DNA from: Psychromonas sp. CNPT3
GTDB taxonomy: Bacteria > Pseudomonadota > Gammaproteobacteria > Enterobacterales > Psychromonadaceae
DNA length: 64,000 bases
Reading direction: 5' to 3'
NCBI RefSeq assembly: GCF_000153405.2
Contig: NC_020802.1
Location: forward strand, 2,313,883-2,377,882
The notes under the pieces are model-generated. The model was given only the letters and a program-made list of their open reading frames with translations, was not told the origin of the DNA and did no database searches. This document shows positions 33,871-45,420 of this stretch, piece after piece. Positions within the stretch are counted from its first letter, which is position 1, and every line of letters starts with the position of its first letter. The translations under genes were made by a program, and so were the position numbers.

Positions 33871-33919
33871 TTTACATGTAGATTTAAGCTCTTATTTTAT
33901 AACAACCTAAATCAACAAT

Positions 33920-33944
33920 ATAGGCTTACATCATACCGCCCATA
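33920..33944 (-). repeat. 25-bp copy of the groEL 3' end (attachment-site-like)
   Basis: Identical, in the same orientation, to 39485-39509, which spans the last codons and stop of groEL. On the minus strand it encodes GGMM-stop. The two copies bracket 5,540 bp that contain one large gene. Confidence 0.75.
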
Positions 33945-34049
33945 AGATAACAACAAGCTGATTTAAATGAAATAACATCAAAAACAAAGATCCCCCTTAT
34001 TAAACCCTAGAGTTATCGGTCGCAGTCAAGATAGTTGCACTCTATAATA

Positions 34050-34092
34050 TAAAGTTAAGTACCTCAAAATTATTTTTAGGTACTTAACTTTA
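34050..34092 (-). terminator. hairpin downstream of the STAND NTPase gene
   Basis: A perfect 15-bp inverted repeat (TAAAGTTAAGTACCT on the left arm, 13-nt loop) 25 bp beyond the stop codon, AT-rich with T-rich flank. Likely terminator. Confidence 0.7.
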
Positions 34093-34117
34093 ATACAATC
34101 AACTTTCTATGTTTTAT

Positions 34118-37100
34118 TTATAGAATATTTTCTCTCATTAAGTACCCAGAGACTTCTCCTTGATCAATTAACAAGTCAAGAATTATCAATGTGTTGACCA
34201 TTAATTCAGGAGTACGGCGCACTTTACTTCTTTCTCGATACAGAAACGTTCTCATATAAACTTTGAGGTAATAAATAGTATCATCACTTAAGTCAGATTT
34301 TGATAAAGCACTATTCGTTTTTATAATTTTGGCTATCCAACCTACTCCTTGGGGTAAATATTGACTTCCTATGCCATTTAGTAACATTCCAAATGAATAG
34401 AGAGTTGATGGAGAATTAGAAAGTTTTCCTGCCATTTCATTAAAGAAACGTGAGTTCTTATCTTTTAACGTATGCCAATTTTTCGCATCTTTTTTCCACA
34501 ATGATAGAGCAAACAAATAATTTTTCACTATTTTTTCAAAACGATAGCTTAAGTGTTTCTCCTGAGCCAGCTGAATCACCTTGGGTTTAAATAAATTCCA
34601 AATTAGCCAGAAGTTTTCGTATGAATTTAGCCCATCTTGCGCTCTAACTATTTCTTCTAATAAATCTGCAGCACCTTCTGACAAATTAAACTGCTCTAAC
34701 AGTGGGTTTATAAGCTCAGGAATATAACAAGTTTGTACGGATAATAAGTAACTAGAAAACTTTCTTAAAAAATCATGCCTAGCCTGATAATTATTAGAAT
34801 TCCTTCTGTCATCACCAAAAATAGTATTCACAGACGTATTAATTAAACATTTAAAAGAGTCAAGTACCCACGCTCTTGAATCATTAGGAAGTATATAAAT
34901 TGCCACCGATTTAGTGTGTAAATCAAACGGGGTATAATCAGCCTCACTAAGCTCAACTATATTGTTAATTTCAATGTTTTTTAAAATACTTTCATTCTCT
35001 TCAAATAATCTTTCCCATACCCCAGAAAGGTCAATATTAAACTGTTTACGCTCAGCGCCCTCTTTTCTAATAGTGTCTATAAGCTCAATATAGATAGGAA
35101 ATAAAGTTAAATATCCCCAGTAAATAGCTTGAACATCTTTATCAAAGATGTTCCACAACTCTACTATCGCCACAATGGCAAAAGCATTAAATCTTTGAGA
35201 ACCCATCATAGTTGTAGAGTCTGTCCTCATTAACCCTGCAATGAGCATCACTTTATAAATAGATATATTTTCAGGGGAAATCACGAATAAATCAGAGATA
35301 ACAGTAAAGCATGCATCCATACCATCGCGTATTTGATATCGATAATCATAATTAAAAAGTTGATTTAGACAGTCCTCTATAATTCTCAAACAAAAGCTTA
35401 AGTCATTTTCATCTAATACAGTATGGTAGTATTTTATAAGTGCTGCTGACGCATATATATGTGTGTAGCGGTTAAAAAGCACAAAGTTTTCAGAAGGTGG
35501 GTTTTCTTCATCGGTTAACTTTTCAAAAAGATCTTTTAAGTCAGCTATGACCTGATTTGGATCATATTCATATTGTTCGTATTTTTTACTGTCTTCCTTT
35601 TTATCAATTTTATGGCGCGCCCAAAGACATAGAGGCAAGAACTTGTTATCTTGTTGTTGTTTTTCCTGATGACTTTTAGACATATCTTTGAGATCAGGAT
35701 CTAACTCAGGATTAAAGTAAACCGCAATTTTCCCTTCAACTTCCTCTGTCGTTATGTCCATTTTTCGACTGTCCATCCTAGCCAAACTCATTCGCCATAA
35801 TTTTGAGTTTTTTAAGTCTTTATCAACTTCTAATTCGCCATAATAACTATCCAACAACTCCCATATAGCTTTTTTCCTACGTTGGACTTCAGCCTCATCA
35901 ACACCTTCCTGAGCAAATACTTGATAGCATAAACACTGCTTCTCAAGAGAGTTGGCTCTATGATTAGCATCACACGCCTTAACTCTTTCATTGTGATGCC
36001 ATTGCTCATGTTGAAAGCCACCAGTCATATTTCCTAACATCTCTAGTTGAGCTTTATGCTGGCTATCGAATACTAATCTAGCTGTATCAAATTTAATAAA
36101 CTCTTTAACTTCAAACAATATTTTTGCAACATTAAAAAGCTTAACTTTATTTGCGAGGACAATACTGCTAATAACACCGCATATTGCAGAAGAGTTAGTA
36201 TTCTTCAGCATATATTTAAGCCATGCTTCTAAATTATCGCCTGTAAAATGTTCTACATTTTTTAAGAGAAACTTTTCCAGAGCCATCAATATAGATTTGA
36301 TGAGATTAGGCGTATTACCAGCACCGCGATATGAACTCCATAAGTCTTCGTCTATATAAATTTTATTAGTCCTATCACCTATAGTTAATTCATGTGTGTA
36401 AAACTTATCCTTACCATAGTGATTAACCAAATTTAGGGTAACTTGATTTATAAAGCCCAGTATGAAATCTACAGTTGCTTTTAGACTAAAGCCAAGCAAG
36501 TTAAAAATTGGCGTTTGGAATGCACTTTCAGGGTGATAATTAAAATCATAGCCATCCACAACACCAAATATATTTTCTGCATCTCGGTGCCTTCTAGAAA
36601 AACCATCTGACTGATGGTTTTTTAACCAGCAATAATTTGCAAGTTCCAGCGTTTTTTCCGGTAGAGCTTTTGCTATATACACCCCATCTAGTTTTTTCAA
36701 TATTAATTTTGCAAGATGCTCATAAGGAATGTTCTTCGATTCTTTTTGTAATCCGCATATTTCATCTATTACAAGAGCAAGCTCTGTTTTTATTTCATTT
36801 GCGCCATATGCAATGGTTTTAATTACTGAATCTGTAAATTTTCCACTTCCAATATAGGAATCTTCAGATTCAAGCCATCTATAATATTCAAGGCATAACA
36901 AACTCGCCTTACGAGTAGTTTCTCCTTGTTTTACGGAACTATTCCACTCGTTTAGTACTGAAATAAATGGCTTTAAATTTACTAAACCAATATTATCTTT
37001 TTTATCGAATATGAAGTTTATAAAGGCCGACCAGCCAGCACCTTTAGGTATGGTAAAATAGGTAATATCACTTAGCTTGAGACCTAACCGGTTAAGCTTT

Positions 37101-38878
37101 GAGTTATCAATTTCTTTACAAGTAATACGTAAAATAGAATTAATACGTTGAAGCAACTCTAAATTATTTTGTAAAAGCTCAGTTTCAAAACTATCAAAAA
37201 AAGTATATGAATAATCAGACAGTAAAACCGCCGTGATTACCTCATCCTTCCAGATAGGTTCTATAGCATCATCATCGATTGCATTTTCAATAAAGCTTTT
37301 TATTTCTGTTTCGTTAACAAACAGTTGTTCTGATAGCCATAAGCGAAAACTTCTTCTTATGGCTAGAGAATTTCCTATCAAAGTAAAAAACGCTAGTGTT
37401 GACAACTTATTTTTAAAACTAATATCAATAAATTTTTCTAGTGCCCACTCTTCATATATATCGTGACTAATAAAGAATGAAGTACCATCTATACCAAGAA
37501 CTTCGTCCTTTGATAACGCATCAGCAGCTTCTATATCTTCAGCTGTAACAGACAAATAAAATTTACCAGTATTAGCTCGTTGAAAAGCCAGTTCGCTAAA
37601 AACTTTTTCCCTTTTTATATCTCCGTTCTTAATCTTTTTGTTCCATAGATGATCCTTAAATCTTATCGTATCCAATGGTTGTTTCGTATCTCCATTGTAA
37701 AATTTGAGGTATGCATTTAAATAAAAAGGCAATTTTAATAAGCTCCGTAATCTTGAATCACTTGGCACATTAAAGGAATACTTGTTTGCTAACCCATCTA
37801 ACTCATCTTCTGTTAACTCTGGTATGTAAAGTTTATTTGGTATTACATCAAGGACGTCTAAGCAAAGATGGTTAAGATCATCAAAGTAATGGTCTCTTGT
37901 TGTAAAAATAATCTTCCAGCCACGTGCTACCGATAAATCAATAAATTCTTTAATAGGTTCTTGGTTGTTTAAATCCATCAATTTTTCGGCAGAGTCAATA
38001 ACTAAGACCTTATCCTGCGAATCACCAAAAAGACTTAAAAAATCATCTGTAGACCAGCCTTTAATAAGGTCGTCTAATTCATTAATTTCGAATTCATTAG
38101 CCTTGAATGCAAAAATTGGTTGAGAATATCTAAACTCTTGGTAGAACTTTTTAATCTCAACAGTCTTACCGACGCCTCCTTTGCCACACACTATTGATAC
38201 TTTATTTGAGGTTTCTTTTAATGAATCTAAAACACTTGCTCGTTCAATAGATATATCATTTCCCTTGAACGGAATGCTTTGTTTAATATTCTTTAATATT
38301 GACTGTGTATGACGCTCCTGCGCATTGATAAGATCAAATAAAGAATTATTACTAATAAAAAAGTATTTACCAATGTCAGCACAAGTCTGAGATACGAAAG
38401 GAGATTCAAAGTAACTAGCTGTTCTCCACTCTAGAACTATGCCTAGTTGACTAGCTTTATTCTCAATTTCTATTTGTGTGGCAGACTTTACTGCTTTTTT
38501 GATTGGATTGTTTTTTTGGGGATAAGCTTGCCCCCACTCTTGATTTGTATACAAAAGCAACTTGGTAAGCTTTGGGTAATCTCGCTTAGCTTTTTCTAAA
38601 GTACTAATTAACTCAGCTTTATTACTTGATAAAGTAGTAGTATAAAACTTAGATTGGAAACCTATACAATGACCGTCAATATCAACAGGATTGGTCTCTA
38701 TAGCAGACTGGTTCTTATACCTAAAGACACCATATATTTTCTTAGTTTCTTTACAAAATAATAGATAGCAAAACCATTCAAAATGATATTGTGGATTTTC
38801 CGAGAATTTAGCTTTAAATATATCCCAATTTGGCTTAATCATTCGAGTTATTTTACCTTGAAATAAATTGAAAATCAT
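34118..38878 (-). CDS. large STAND-type NTPase with N-terminal nuclease-like domain, Avs-like antiphage candidate
   Basis: Seen: 1586 aa, no membrane segment or signal peptide. Residues 1-190 resemble a PD-(D/E)XK nuclease, with ETNPVDIDG (Glu61) and FQSKF (Gln75, Lys77) as a likely E-QxK site. A P-loop NTPase follows: Walker A CGKGGVGKT (231-239), Walker B VLVIDSAEK (291-299) and TTRD (326-329). The remaining 1100 residues look helical and hold no motif I recognise. Known: nuclease-NTPase-long sensor is the layout of Avs (AVAST) proteins, which detect phage proteins and then cut DNA; Avs4-type members have a Mrr-like nuclease and similar length. Inferred: antiphage role. Met13 (38842) is an alternative start; neither has ideally spaced Shine-Dalgarno. 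The gene is alone on an interval bounded by groEL-end repeats. Confidence 0.75.
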   Translation of the reverse strand: MIFNLFQGKITRMIKPNWDIFKAKFSENPQYHFEWFCYLLFCKETKKIYGVFRYKNQSAIETNPVDIDGHCIGFQSKFYTTTLSSNKAELISTLEKAKRDYPKLTKLLLYTNQEWGQAYPQKNNPIKKAVKSATQIEIENKASQLGIVLEWRTASYFESPFVSQTCADIGKYFFISNNSLFDLINAQERHTQSILKNIKQSIPFKGNDISIERASVLDSLKETSNKVSIVCGKGGVGKTVEIKKFYQEFRYSQPIFAFKANEFEINELDDLIKGWSTDDFLSLFGDSQDKVLVIDSAEKLMDLNNQEPIKEFIDLSVARGWKIIFTTRDHYFDDLNHLCLDVLDVIPNKLYIPELTEDELDGLANKYSFNVPSDSRLRSLLKLPFYLNAYLKFYNGDTKQPLDTIRFKDHLWNKKIKNGDIKREKVFSELAFQRANTGKFYLSVTAEDIEAADALSKDEVLGIDGTSFFISHDIYEEWALEKFIDISFKNKLSTLAFFTLIGNSLAIRRSFRLWLSEQLFVNETEIKSFIENAIDDDAIEPIWKDEVITAVLLSDYSYTFFDSFETELLQNNLELLQRINSILRITCKEIDNSKLNRLGLKLSDITYFTIPKGAGWSAFINFIFDKKDNIGLVNLKPFISVLNEWNSSVKQGETTRKASLLCLEYYRWLESEDSYIGSGKFTDSVIKTIAYGANEIKTELALVIDEICGLQKESKNIPYEHLAKLILKKLDGVYIAKALPEKTLELANYCWLKNHQSDGFSRRHRDAENIFGVVDGYDFNYHPESAFQTPIFNLLGFSLKATVDFILGFINQVTLNLVNHYGKDKFYTHELTIGDRTNKIYIDEDLWSSYRGAGNTPNLIKSILMALEKFLLKNVEHFTGDNLEAWLKYMLKNTNSSAICGVISSIVLANKVKLFNVAKILFEVKEFIKFDTARLVFDSQHKAQLEMLGNMTGGFQHEQWHHNERVKACDANHRANSLEKQCLCYQVFAQEGVDEAEVQRRKKAIWELLDSYYGELEVDKDLKNSKLWRMSLARMDSRKMDITTEEVEGKIAVYFNPELDPDLKDMSKSHQEKQQQDNKFLPLCLWARHKIDKKEDSKKYEQYEYDPNQVIADLKDLFEKLTDEENPPSENFVLFNRYTHIYASAALIKYYHTVLDENDLSFCLRIIEDCLNQLFNYDYRYQIRDGMDACFTVISDLFVISPENISIYKVMLIAGLMRTDSTTMMGSQRFNAFAIVAIVELWNIFDKDVQAIYWGYLTLFPIYIELIDTIRKEGAERKQFNIDLSGVWERLFEENESILKNIEINNIVELSEADYTPFDLHTKSVAIYILPNDSRAWVLDSFKCLINTSVNTIFGDDRRNSNNYQARHDFLRKFSSYLLSVQTCYIPELINPLLEQFNLSEGAADLLEEIVRAQDGLNSYENFWLIWNLFKPKVIQLAQEKHLSYRFEKIVKNYLFALSLWKKDAKNWHTLKDKNSRFFNEMAGKLSNSPSTLYSFGMLLNGIGSQYLPQGVGWIAKIIKTNSALSKSDLSDDTIYYLKVYMRTFLYRERSKVRRTPELMVNTLIILDLLIDQGEVSGYLMRENIL

Positions 38879-39425
38879 TGATGAATACTTTACTCCTTTT
38901 GGTTGGCTAAAACTATTAAGTCGGTTTGATGTAACTTACAAATAAAAGAATAACGTATAACTTACTAGAGAAACATTAATGGTGGATATATGTAGTAACT
39001 AAGAGGTATCGAACGGTGATTCGGCTTAGCTTTTGTATTAATGATGCTACACACTAAATGAGTGAAAGTAAGTATGACTACTGGAGAATGAGTATCACAA
39101 ACTAATTAGAAAGAGCCTTATAAACGGTTATACGAGAACAATGAGCAGTTTATCTATTTGAACTTTATTGATGCCAATCTTTACAAGCGCACAGATACTT
39201 TCATTTAATTCAACACTGTCTGGTTTTTCTGTTTCCCGGCTATTTCACTGACGTTCAAACATAATCGATGCGTTAAAATTAATTGATAACTCCTCCCTAA
39301 CATAGTCAATATGAGATCTGGCTGTGGGTTATTTTAACGTGAGTTGATTTGTATTTTTAGCTAAAAATTTATCTGTTAACGTTTGATTTGATAGGTTTAT
39401 ATAAAATAATTTAATAAAAAATCAA
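38879..39425. other. 547-bp gap between the NTPase gene and the groEL terminator
   Basis: No intact gene. On the minus strand, between about 39233 and 39127, an open stretch ending ALVKIGINKVQIDKLLIVLV-stop may be the tail of a decayed gene from the inserted element, but it is too short to identify. AAGGAG at about 38894-38899 precedes the NTPase gene. Confidence 0.4.
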
Positions 39426-39460
39426 TAAAAAAGCCCGTAAACACTAAGCTTACGGGCTTT
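39426..39460 (-). terminator. groEL terminator
   Basis: Stem AAGCCCGTAA / TTACGGGCTT with six T on the minus strand, about 30 bp after the groEL stop. A 16-bp palindrome, ACTAGAAAGTTCTAGT, lies between. Confidence 0.9.
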
Positions 39461-39484
39461 ACTAGAAAGTTCTAGTATTTGGCA

Positions 39485-41164
<1,680 letters not shown>

Positions 41165-41172
41165 TTATTTAA

Positions 41173-41463
41173 TTATTCTACAATCGCTAGAATGTCATTT
41201 TCACTTAAAATCAACAATTCTTCGCCATCAATTTTTTCTGTTTTTACCGAGTAACCATCACTAAAAATAACAACATCACCGACTTTTACATCTAATGGAC
41301 GTACATCACCATTTTCTAGAATACGACCATGACCCACTGCAATAACTTCACCGCGAGTCGACTTTTCAGCAGCGCTACCCGTTAAGACGATACCGCCAGC
41401 AGATGTAGTTTCTTGTTCCATGCGTTTTAAAATAATTCGATCATGTAAAGGACGAATAGTCAT
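41173..41463 (-). CDS. groS: co-chaperonin GroES (Hsp10)
   Basis: The 96-aa lid of GroEL. It has [10 protein letters not shown], the mobile loop with [18 protein letters not shown] and [10 protein letters not shown]. First gene of groESL. Confidence 0.98.
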   Translation of the reverse strand: MTIRPLHDRIILKRMEQETTSAGGIVLTGSAAEKSTRGEVIAVGHGRILENGDVRPLDVKVGDVVIFSDGYSVKTEKIDGEELLILSENDILAIVE

Positions 41464-41502
41464 TTTTTTTCCTTAGATTTAATATGATGTGGTGTACTAA
41501 CT

Positions 41503-41530
41503 AAATGGGGATAGTAATCTGAATATCAAG
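41503..41530 (-). promoter_or_regulatory. sigma-32 promoter of groESL
   Basis: Minus strand CTTGATA, 13 bp, CCCCATTT: near-consensus RpoH promoter, 40 bp upstream of groES. Confidence 0.88.
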
Positions 41531-41550
41531 AGGATAAAGAATTATTTTGT

Positions 41551-41580
41551 AAAAAAGCCACATCAAATGATGTGGCTTTT
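41551..41580. terminator. terminator upstream of groES
   Basis: GCCACATCA-AA-TGATGTGGC flanked by A6 and T4; ends transcription of the small gene at 41599-41844. Confidence 0.85.
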
Positions 41581-41598
41581 CAAAAGGTGAACTCAGCG

Positions 41599-41844
41599 TT
41601 AATTTAGTACTTGTTTACGCTGTGACATTTCTGTAATGATTTGATTTATCTCACTCACTACAATAAGAATATTTTGTTGTTTCTTCTGGTATTGATAAGC
41701 AACGACTCTACCTTCGATAACACGTAAACGACCTAATCCAACAATAAAAATCCGTCCATTAAAAAATCCTTTTACAAACTTAGCAATTTGTCGTGGGTGA
41801 TATTTTTTAAAACTTCTTAGTGTGATTGAATTTTTAATATTCAT
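41599..41844 (-). CDS. small basic protein of unknown function
   Basis: I do not recognise this gene. The start at 41842-41844 is chosen because AGAGG lies 5 bp upstream; an earlier ATG at 41878 lacks a site. The 81-aa product is rich in Lys and Arg (FKKYHPRQIAKF), with a central hydrophobic stretch (GRIFIVGLGRLRVIEGRVVAYQ) that looks like beta-strands rather than a membrane helix. It has its own terminator and lies between fxsA and groES. Coding status is supported by the ribosome-binding site and clean boundaries only. Confidence 0.6.
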   Translation of the reverse strand: MNIKNSITLRSFKKYHPRQIAKFVKGFFNGRIFIVGLGRLRVIEGRVVAYQYQKKQQNILIVVSEINQIITEMSQRKQVLN

Positions 41845-42013
41845 CTTTACCTCTGTGCGCCTATAACGAATAATATGCATTTGCTCATATTATTTACATA
41901 ACAAGATGACAAGATAGTGAAATATACCAAAAGTTAAAGTAAATCTGCACTTTCCGCTTGTAAAACAACATCTTTAAGGTTAAAAAAACTAATAACGTGA
42001 TCCAGCTCAAACT

Positions 42014-42481
42014 TTATTTATCATCATCCTTACGCTCAAACTCACCTTCAATAATATCTCCATCTCCTAAACTTTCATTTTTAAAAGGCTTATTTTGAGA
42101 AAACCCCGTAGACATTGATGCTGGATTTAATTTTATAGTAGACAAAATAACGCGCGCTATACTGGCTCGAATATTCGGTTGTAATAATAATAATCCACAA
42201 AAGTCGGTCACGAAGCCGGGCGTCACTAAAAGAACGCCCGTCATTAATAACATTCCGCCTTCAATCAGTTGCTGCCCTGGCATTTCACCTTGCGCTATGC
42301 GTTGTTGTAATTGCTGTATAAGTTGCAAGCCTTGGCTACGCACTAAAGCTGACCCGACTAACGCACTGACTAATACCAATGCAACGGTAGGCCATGGCCC
42401 CAAAAAACTGCCCACTTTAACAAGTACAAATATTTCTAATAGTGAAACAGCACTAAAAATTACAAATAATCGAGCAAACAT
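42014..42481 (-). CDS. fxsA: FxsA family membrane protein
   Basis: A 155-aa inner-membrane protein with three or four hydrophobic segments, opening MFARLFVIFSAVSLLEIFVL, with GPWPTVALVLVSALVGSALVRSQG typed family core and the conserved PGFVTDFCGLLLL. In E. coli FxsA overproduction relieves F-plasmid exclusion of phage T7; its ordinary role is unclear. Position upstream of groES matches E. coli. C-terminal tail is acidic and cytoplasmic. Confidence 0.93.
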   Translation of the reverse strand: MFARLFVIFSAVSLLEIFVLVKVGSFLGPWPTVALVLVSALVGSALVRSQGLQLIQQLQQRIAQGEMPGQQLIEGGMLLMTGVLLVTPGFVTDFCGLLLLQPNIRASIARVILSTIKLNPASMSTGFSQNKPFKNESLGDGDIIEGEFERKDDDK

Positions 42482-42601
42482 ATCTATTCCTTAATGATCA
42501 AATCCTTAATAACTACTTAAAAAGATAAGGGCTCTTTATGCCTTTTTCAACTCTTCTGAAAAAATAAAGGCAATAATTAGTCACTTTATCTTCATAATAG
42601 T

Positions 42602-43744
42602 TCACTCTTTTACTTTCCATATTTTTAACAAGACAAAAACAGGTAAGAGTAATGCAGCTGACAAGAGGAACAAGTTACCTTGTAACTGCTCATATGTAAT
42701 GCCACCAATATAAGTAAATATAGCCATCATAAGCCCCAAAGCAACACCCGAATATAAACTTTGATAAGCCACTAAATGTGAACTTTTTTGACGACTGATA
42801 TAACGCATCGCGGCAAGGTGTGTGACGGCAAACGTTAAACCATGGAATGTTTGGATAGCCATTAACCCATAAAAATCAGTGGTAAAAGAAAAAACACTCC
42901 AACGAATGATGCCACCGATGAGCCCCAGTAATATCATTTGTTTAATCGACCAACGTGAAAACAGTTGTTGGTTAAAACGTAATACCAGTACTTCAGCAAA
43001 AACTGCAATTCCCCATAACCAAGCAATGTCTTTACCTGCAAGGCCTACACTGTCCCAATAAATGGTACTAAAAGCATAGTACGCACCGTGACTACCTTGG
43101 ATAGAGCCAACGATTAATAAAAACAAAAATACTTCAGGCTTTTTAAACAGTAACCATAATGATGTTTTTTTCCTGTCTTTTTCTTCGACATCAACGAGCT
43201 TGGGAGTGAGTTTGGCAAGGGTAAAAAAGCACATGAGCACAGAGACTAAAACAATTAAATAGAGTATGACCTGTAAATCAAATTCAGAAATTAACCAACC
43301 AACCATGGTTGATCCTGCAATAAAAGCAAGAGAGCCCCATAAACGTACTTTGCCATAATCGAGTTTAATTTGTTGTACTAAACGGCTACCAATAATATCC
43401 CCAAGGGGCATCATCGGGGCCATCATAAAGTTAATAAAAAGCGTAATACTCGCCAGCCAGAAATAATCGTTAAGATAAAAAAGGGCACTAAATGAGATGC
43501 AAAGAATAAAACTAAGAATACGTATTAATTTTAGCGTTGCGCTCCCTGTTGAAACGAGGGGTAACACCGTAAAACTACTCATAAAACGTAATATTAGCCC
43601 TACGGAGAACAATAAACCAACTTGCTCTGTGGTTACGCCTTCACCAACGAGCCAAATTCCCCAAAAAGGCAGGAAAATACCCCATATAAAATAGAAATTA
43701 ATAAAATAGGTTGTTAACCACGATTTAGCCTTAAGCGTAAACAC
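42602..43744 (-). CDS. MFS transporter, HcaT/LacY-like family
   Basis: A 380-aa inner-membrane carrier with about 12 predicted helices. FINFYFIWGIFLPFWGIWL at the start and PLGDIIGSRLVQQIKLDYGKVRLWGSLAF (the loop after helix four, here cited in part) are characteristic of the HcaT/YfhS group, annotated as 3-phenylpropionate transporters in E. coli. No aromatic catabolism genes are nearby, so substrate is unknown. Monocistronic. Confidence 0.8.
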   Translation of the reverse strand: MFTLKAKSWLTTYFINFYFIWGIFLPFWGIWLVGEGVTTEQVGLLFSVGLILRFMSSFTVLPLVSTGSATLKLIRILSFILCISFSALFYLNDYFWLASITLFINFMMAPMMPLGDIIGSRLVQQIKLDYGKVRLWGSLAFIAGSTMVGWLISEFDLQVILYLIVLVSVLMCFFTLAKLTPKLVDVEEKDRKKTSLWLLFKKPEVFLFLLIVGSIQGSHGAYYAFSTIYWDSVGLAGKDIAWLWGIAVFAEVLVLRFNQQLFSRWSIKQMILLGLIGGIIRWSVFSFTTDFYGLMAIQTFHGLTFAVTHLAAMRYISRQKSSHLVAYQSLYSGVALGLMMAIFTYIGGITYEQLQGNLFLLSAALLLPVFVLLKIWKVKE

Positions 43745-44062
43745 ACAAACACCTCATGATAAAAATAAAAAAGAAACCCAAAAAAACAAACTAAAATCTG
43801 TTATTCGGTCGCGTATAGTACACGCTTTAAAAGCAATGATTATTGATTAAAAACAGCGTTAATATATAAAGAAGAAAAAACAATTATCACTTAACTATAT
43901 GATACCGAAAAGCCAATTATATTCCCATGTTAAATAAAAAATCTTTATATGCCACTGGCTCGAATAAACTTTCAGGCGCAACCTTGTTATGAAGGATCCC
44001 CTTTTCATTGATTGCTACACCAAAGTGTTATTGGCGCGAGCACCAAAATGGCTTGATACATT
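43745..44062. other. 318-bp gap, no gene seen
   Basis: AT-rich. It lies between the HcaT-like start and the end of the pilW-like gene, both on the minus strand. No hairpin with a T-run stands out; the MFS promoter should be here. Confidence 0.4.
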
Positions 44063-44683
44063 TTAATTTTGAAGCGATAGAGTCTCTGCAGAGGATATAT
44101 TTCTTAAGCGTAGTGTTGTCTTTAAAGTGTAAATATAACGAGGATCGCCAGTTAACTCACCTTGTAATTTTATATGCACATAATGTGTCGTTTTGTGATT
44201 TTTTATGATGACCTGCTCAGTAAATACAAGGGCGGTAATTTTTATAAAGTGTACATCTGACAATGCACGCCAACGATTAGATGAACATTGACTCGCGCGG
44301 GGTAATACATTCGAGGCAACAAAAATTTGAAAGGTATTGGGATCAAATAAAAAACCCATTTTATGACGACTTTGTAATGATAACGATTGATCATGATTGT
44401 AATAAAAAACAATGCAATTTTTAGCGTCATTAATATCAATACTTTTATTTTTTAAATCACCGACTTGATAGTTATCACCACCATAACCTGCTCGCCTAAT
44501 ATCATATTCCATCACCCACATAAGAGACTGTAAATCGTTACGTAAACGCATATATTTAAGGCTATTTAAAGCATGCGTACTACTTTGCAGATAAACATTA
44601 AATAGCATCAACGATAACAAAGAGCCAAATAAAAGAGACAGTAATAACTCCGTTAATGAAAGTCCTTTGTTTATGTTCAACAT
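44063..44683 (-). CDS. PilW-like minor pilin
   Basis: A 206-aa prepilin. The leader MLNINKG is followed by LSLTELLLSLLFGSLLSLML, with Glu at position 5 of the mature chain as required for type IV pilins. MEYDIRRAGYGG in the middle is the hallmark of the PilW family. Cleaved by the prepilin peptidase PilD and placed at the pilus tip or base. It overlaps the upstream fimT-like gene by 7 bp. The usual partners (pilV, pilX, pilY1, pilE) are absent here. Confidence 0.8.
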   Translation of the reverse strand: MLNINKGLSLTELLLSLLFGSLLSLMLFNVYLQSSTHALNSLKYMRLRNDLQSLMWVMEYDIRRAGYGGDNYQVGDLKNKSIDINDAKNCIVFYYNHDQSLSLQSRHKMGFLFDPNTFQIFVASNVLPRASQCSSNRWRALSDVHFIKITALVFTEQVIIKNHKTTHYVHIKLQGELTGDPRYIYTLKTTLRLRNISSAETLSLQN

Positions 44684-45222
44684 TTTTTATAAGACCACAG
44701 CGTTTTGTGTGGCGCGCACACTTTTAAACGTTGTATTGATTGAATTATTTTTAAACGGCGCCCCGCCTTATCAGATATGGTAATACTGCCCGCATTGATC
44801 CTAAAGCGCATCGGCATATAAGAGATGCGTTTACCGGTAAAGGTGATGTCGTGCGCCTCTACAAATAACGACTTAGCATCACTAAGCTCTATACTCACTT
44901 TTCGCCCCTCTAATAAACAAGATGAGGGAGATAAACAATCACACCTAGATAATGTACTCATTAACATTTCCCATTGTCTTGGACTTTTAGGGTTACAAAA
45001 ATACACATATACTTTTTTATCCAAAGTGATGGCTTTGGCGTGCGCGCTACGTAAAAAATGATAAACATGCTCGACACGAGCGCGCAGGAGTTGTGGCGTC
45101 ACTAACGCATCGTAACCGCGAATACTAAGGCTAAGTAAAAGACTGAGTATCGACAACGCCACTAATAATTCTATCAGCGTAAATGCTTTATATTTAATTT
45201 TATACATCACATTATTATCCAT
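44677..45222 (-). CDS. FimT/GspH-like minor pilin
   Basis: A 181-aa prepilin with KA-FTLIELLVALSILSLLLSLS (mature start after KA, Glu5 present) and a C-terminal domain of the GspH/FimT type with several cysteines. An internal ATG at codon 6 is an alternative start with little difference to the leader. Co-transcribed with the pilW-like gene. Probably a type IV pilus priming subunit. Confidence 0.8.
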   Translation of the reverse strand: MDNNVMYKIKYKAFTLIELLVALSILSLLLSLSIRGYDALVTPQLLRARVEHVYHFLRSAHAKAITLDKKVYVYFCNPKSPRQWEMLMSTLSRCDCLSPSSCLLEGRKVSIELSDAKSLFVEAHDITFTGKRISYMPMRFRINAGSITISDKAGRRLKIIQSIQRLKVCAPHKTLWSYKKC

Positions 45223-45420
45223 CCCTGAACATAACTATTGTCTCTCAACATCCCGCATTGGCATACCGCAAGGTAAATAGTTAGGTAATAAAGCTTAAAA
45301 GAGTCACCCCCATCAAAACGGTCTAATCCTTAATGTCACTTTTACAATGACAATCCCAATGATGACAATGACCTTACTAGTTAGCCTGTCAGCCTTCTAT
45401 TTACCTGATAATAGGCATTT

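Noticed and set aside
35830-36021. Alternative minus-strand frame in the STAND NTPase gene
   Set aside because: It is out of frame inside a 1586-codon gene with intact motifs.
39127-39233. Integrase or resolvase remnant in the gap next to groEL
   Set aside because: The open stretch is about 35 codons without a start and no recombinase motif can be recognised.
44008-44208. Plus-strand open frame of 66 codons overlapping the pilW-like gene
   Set aside because: No ribosome-binding site; most of it is antisense to the well-supported prepilin gene.
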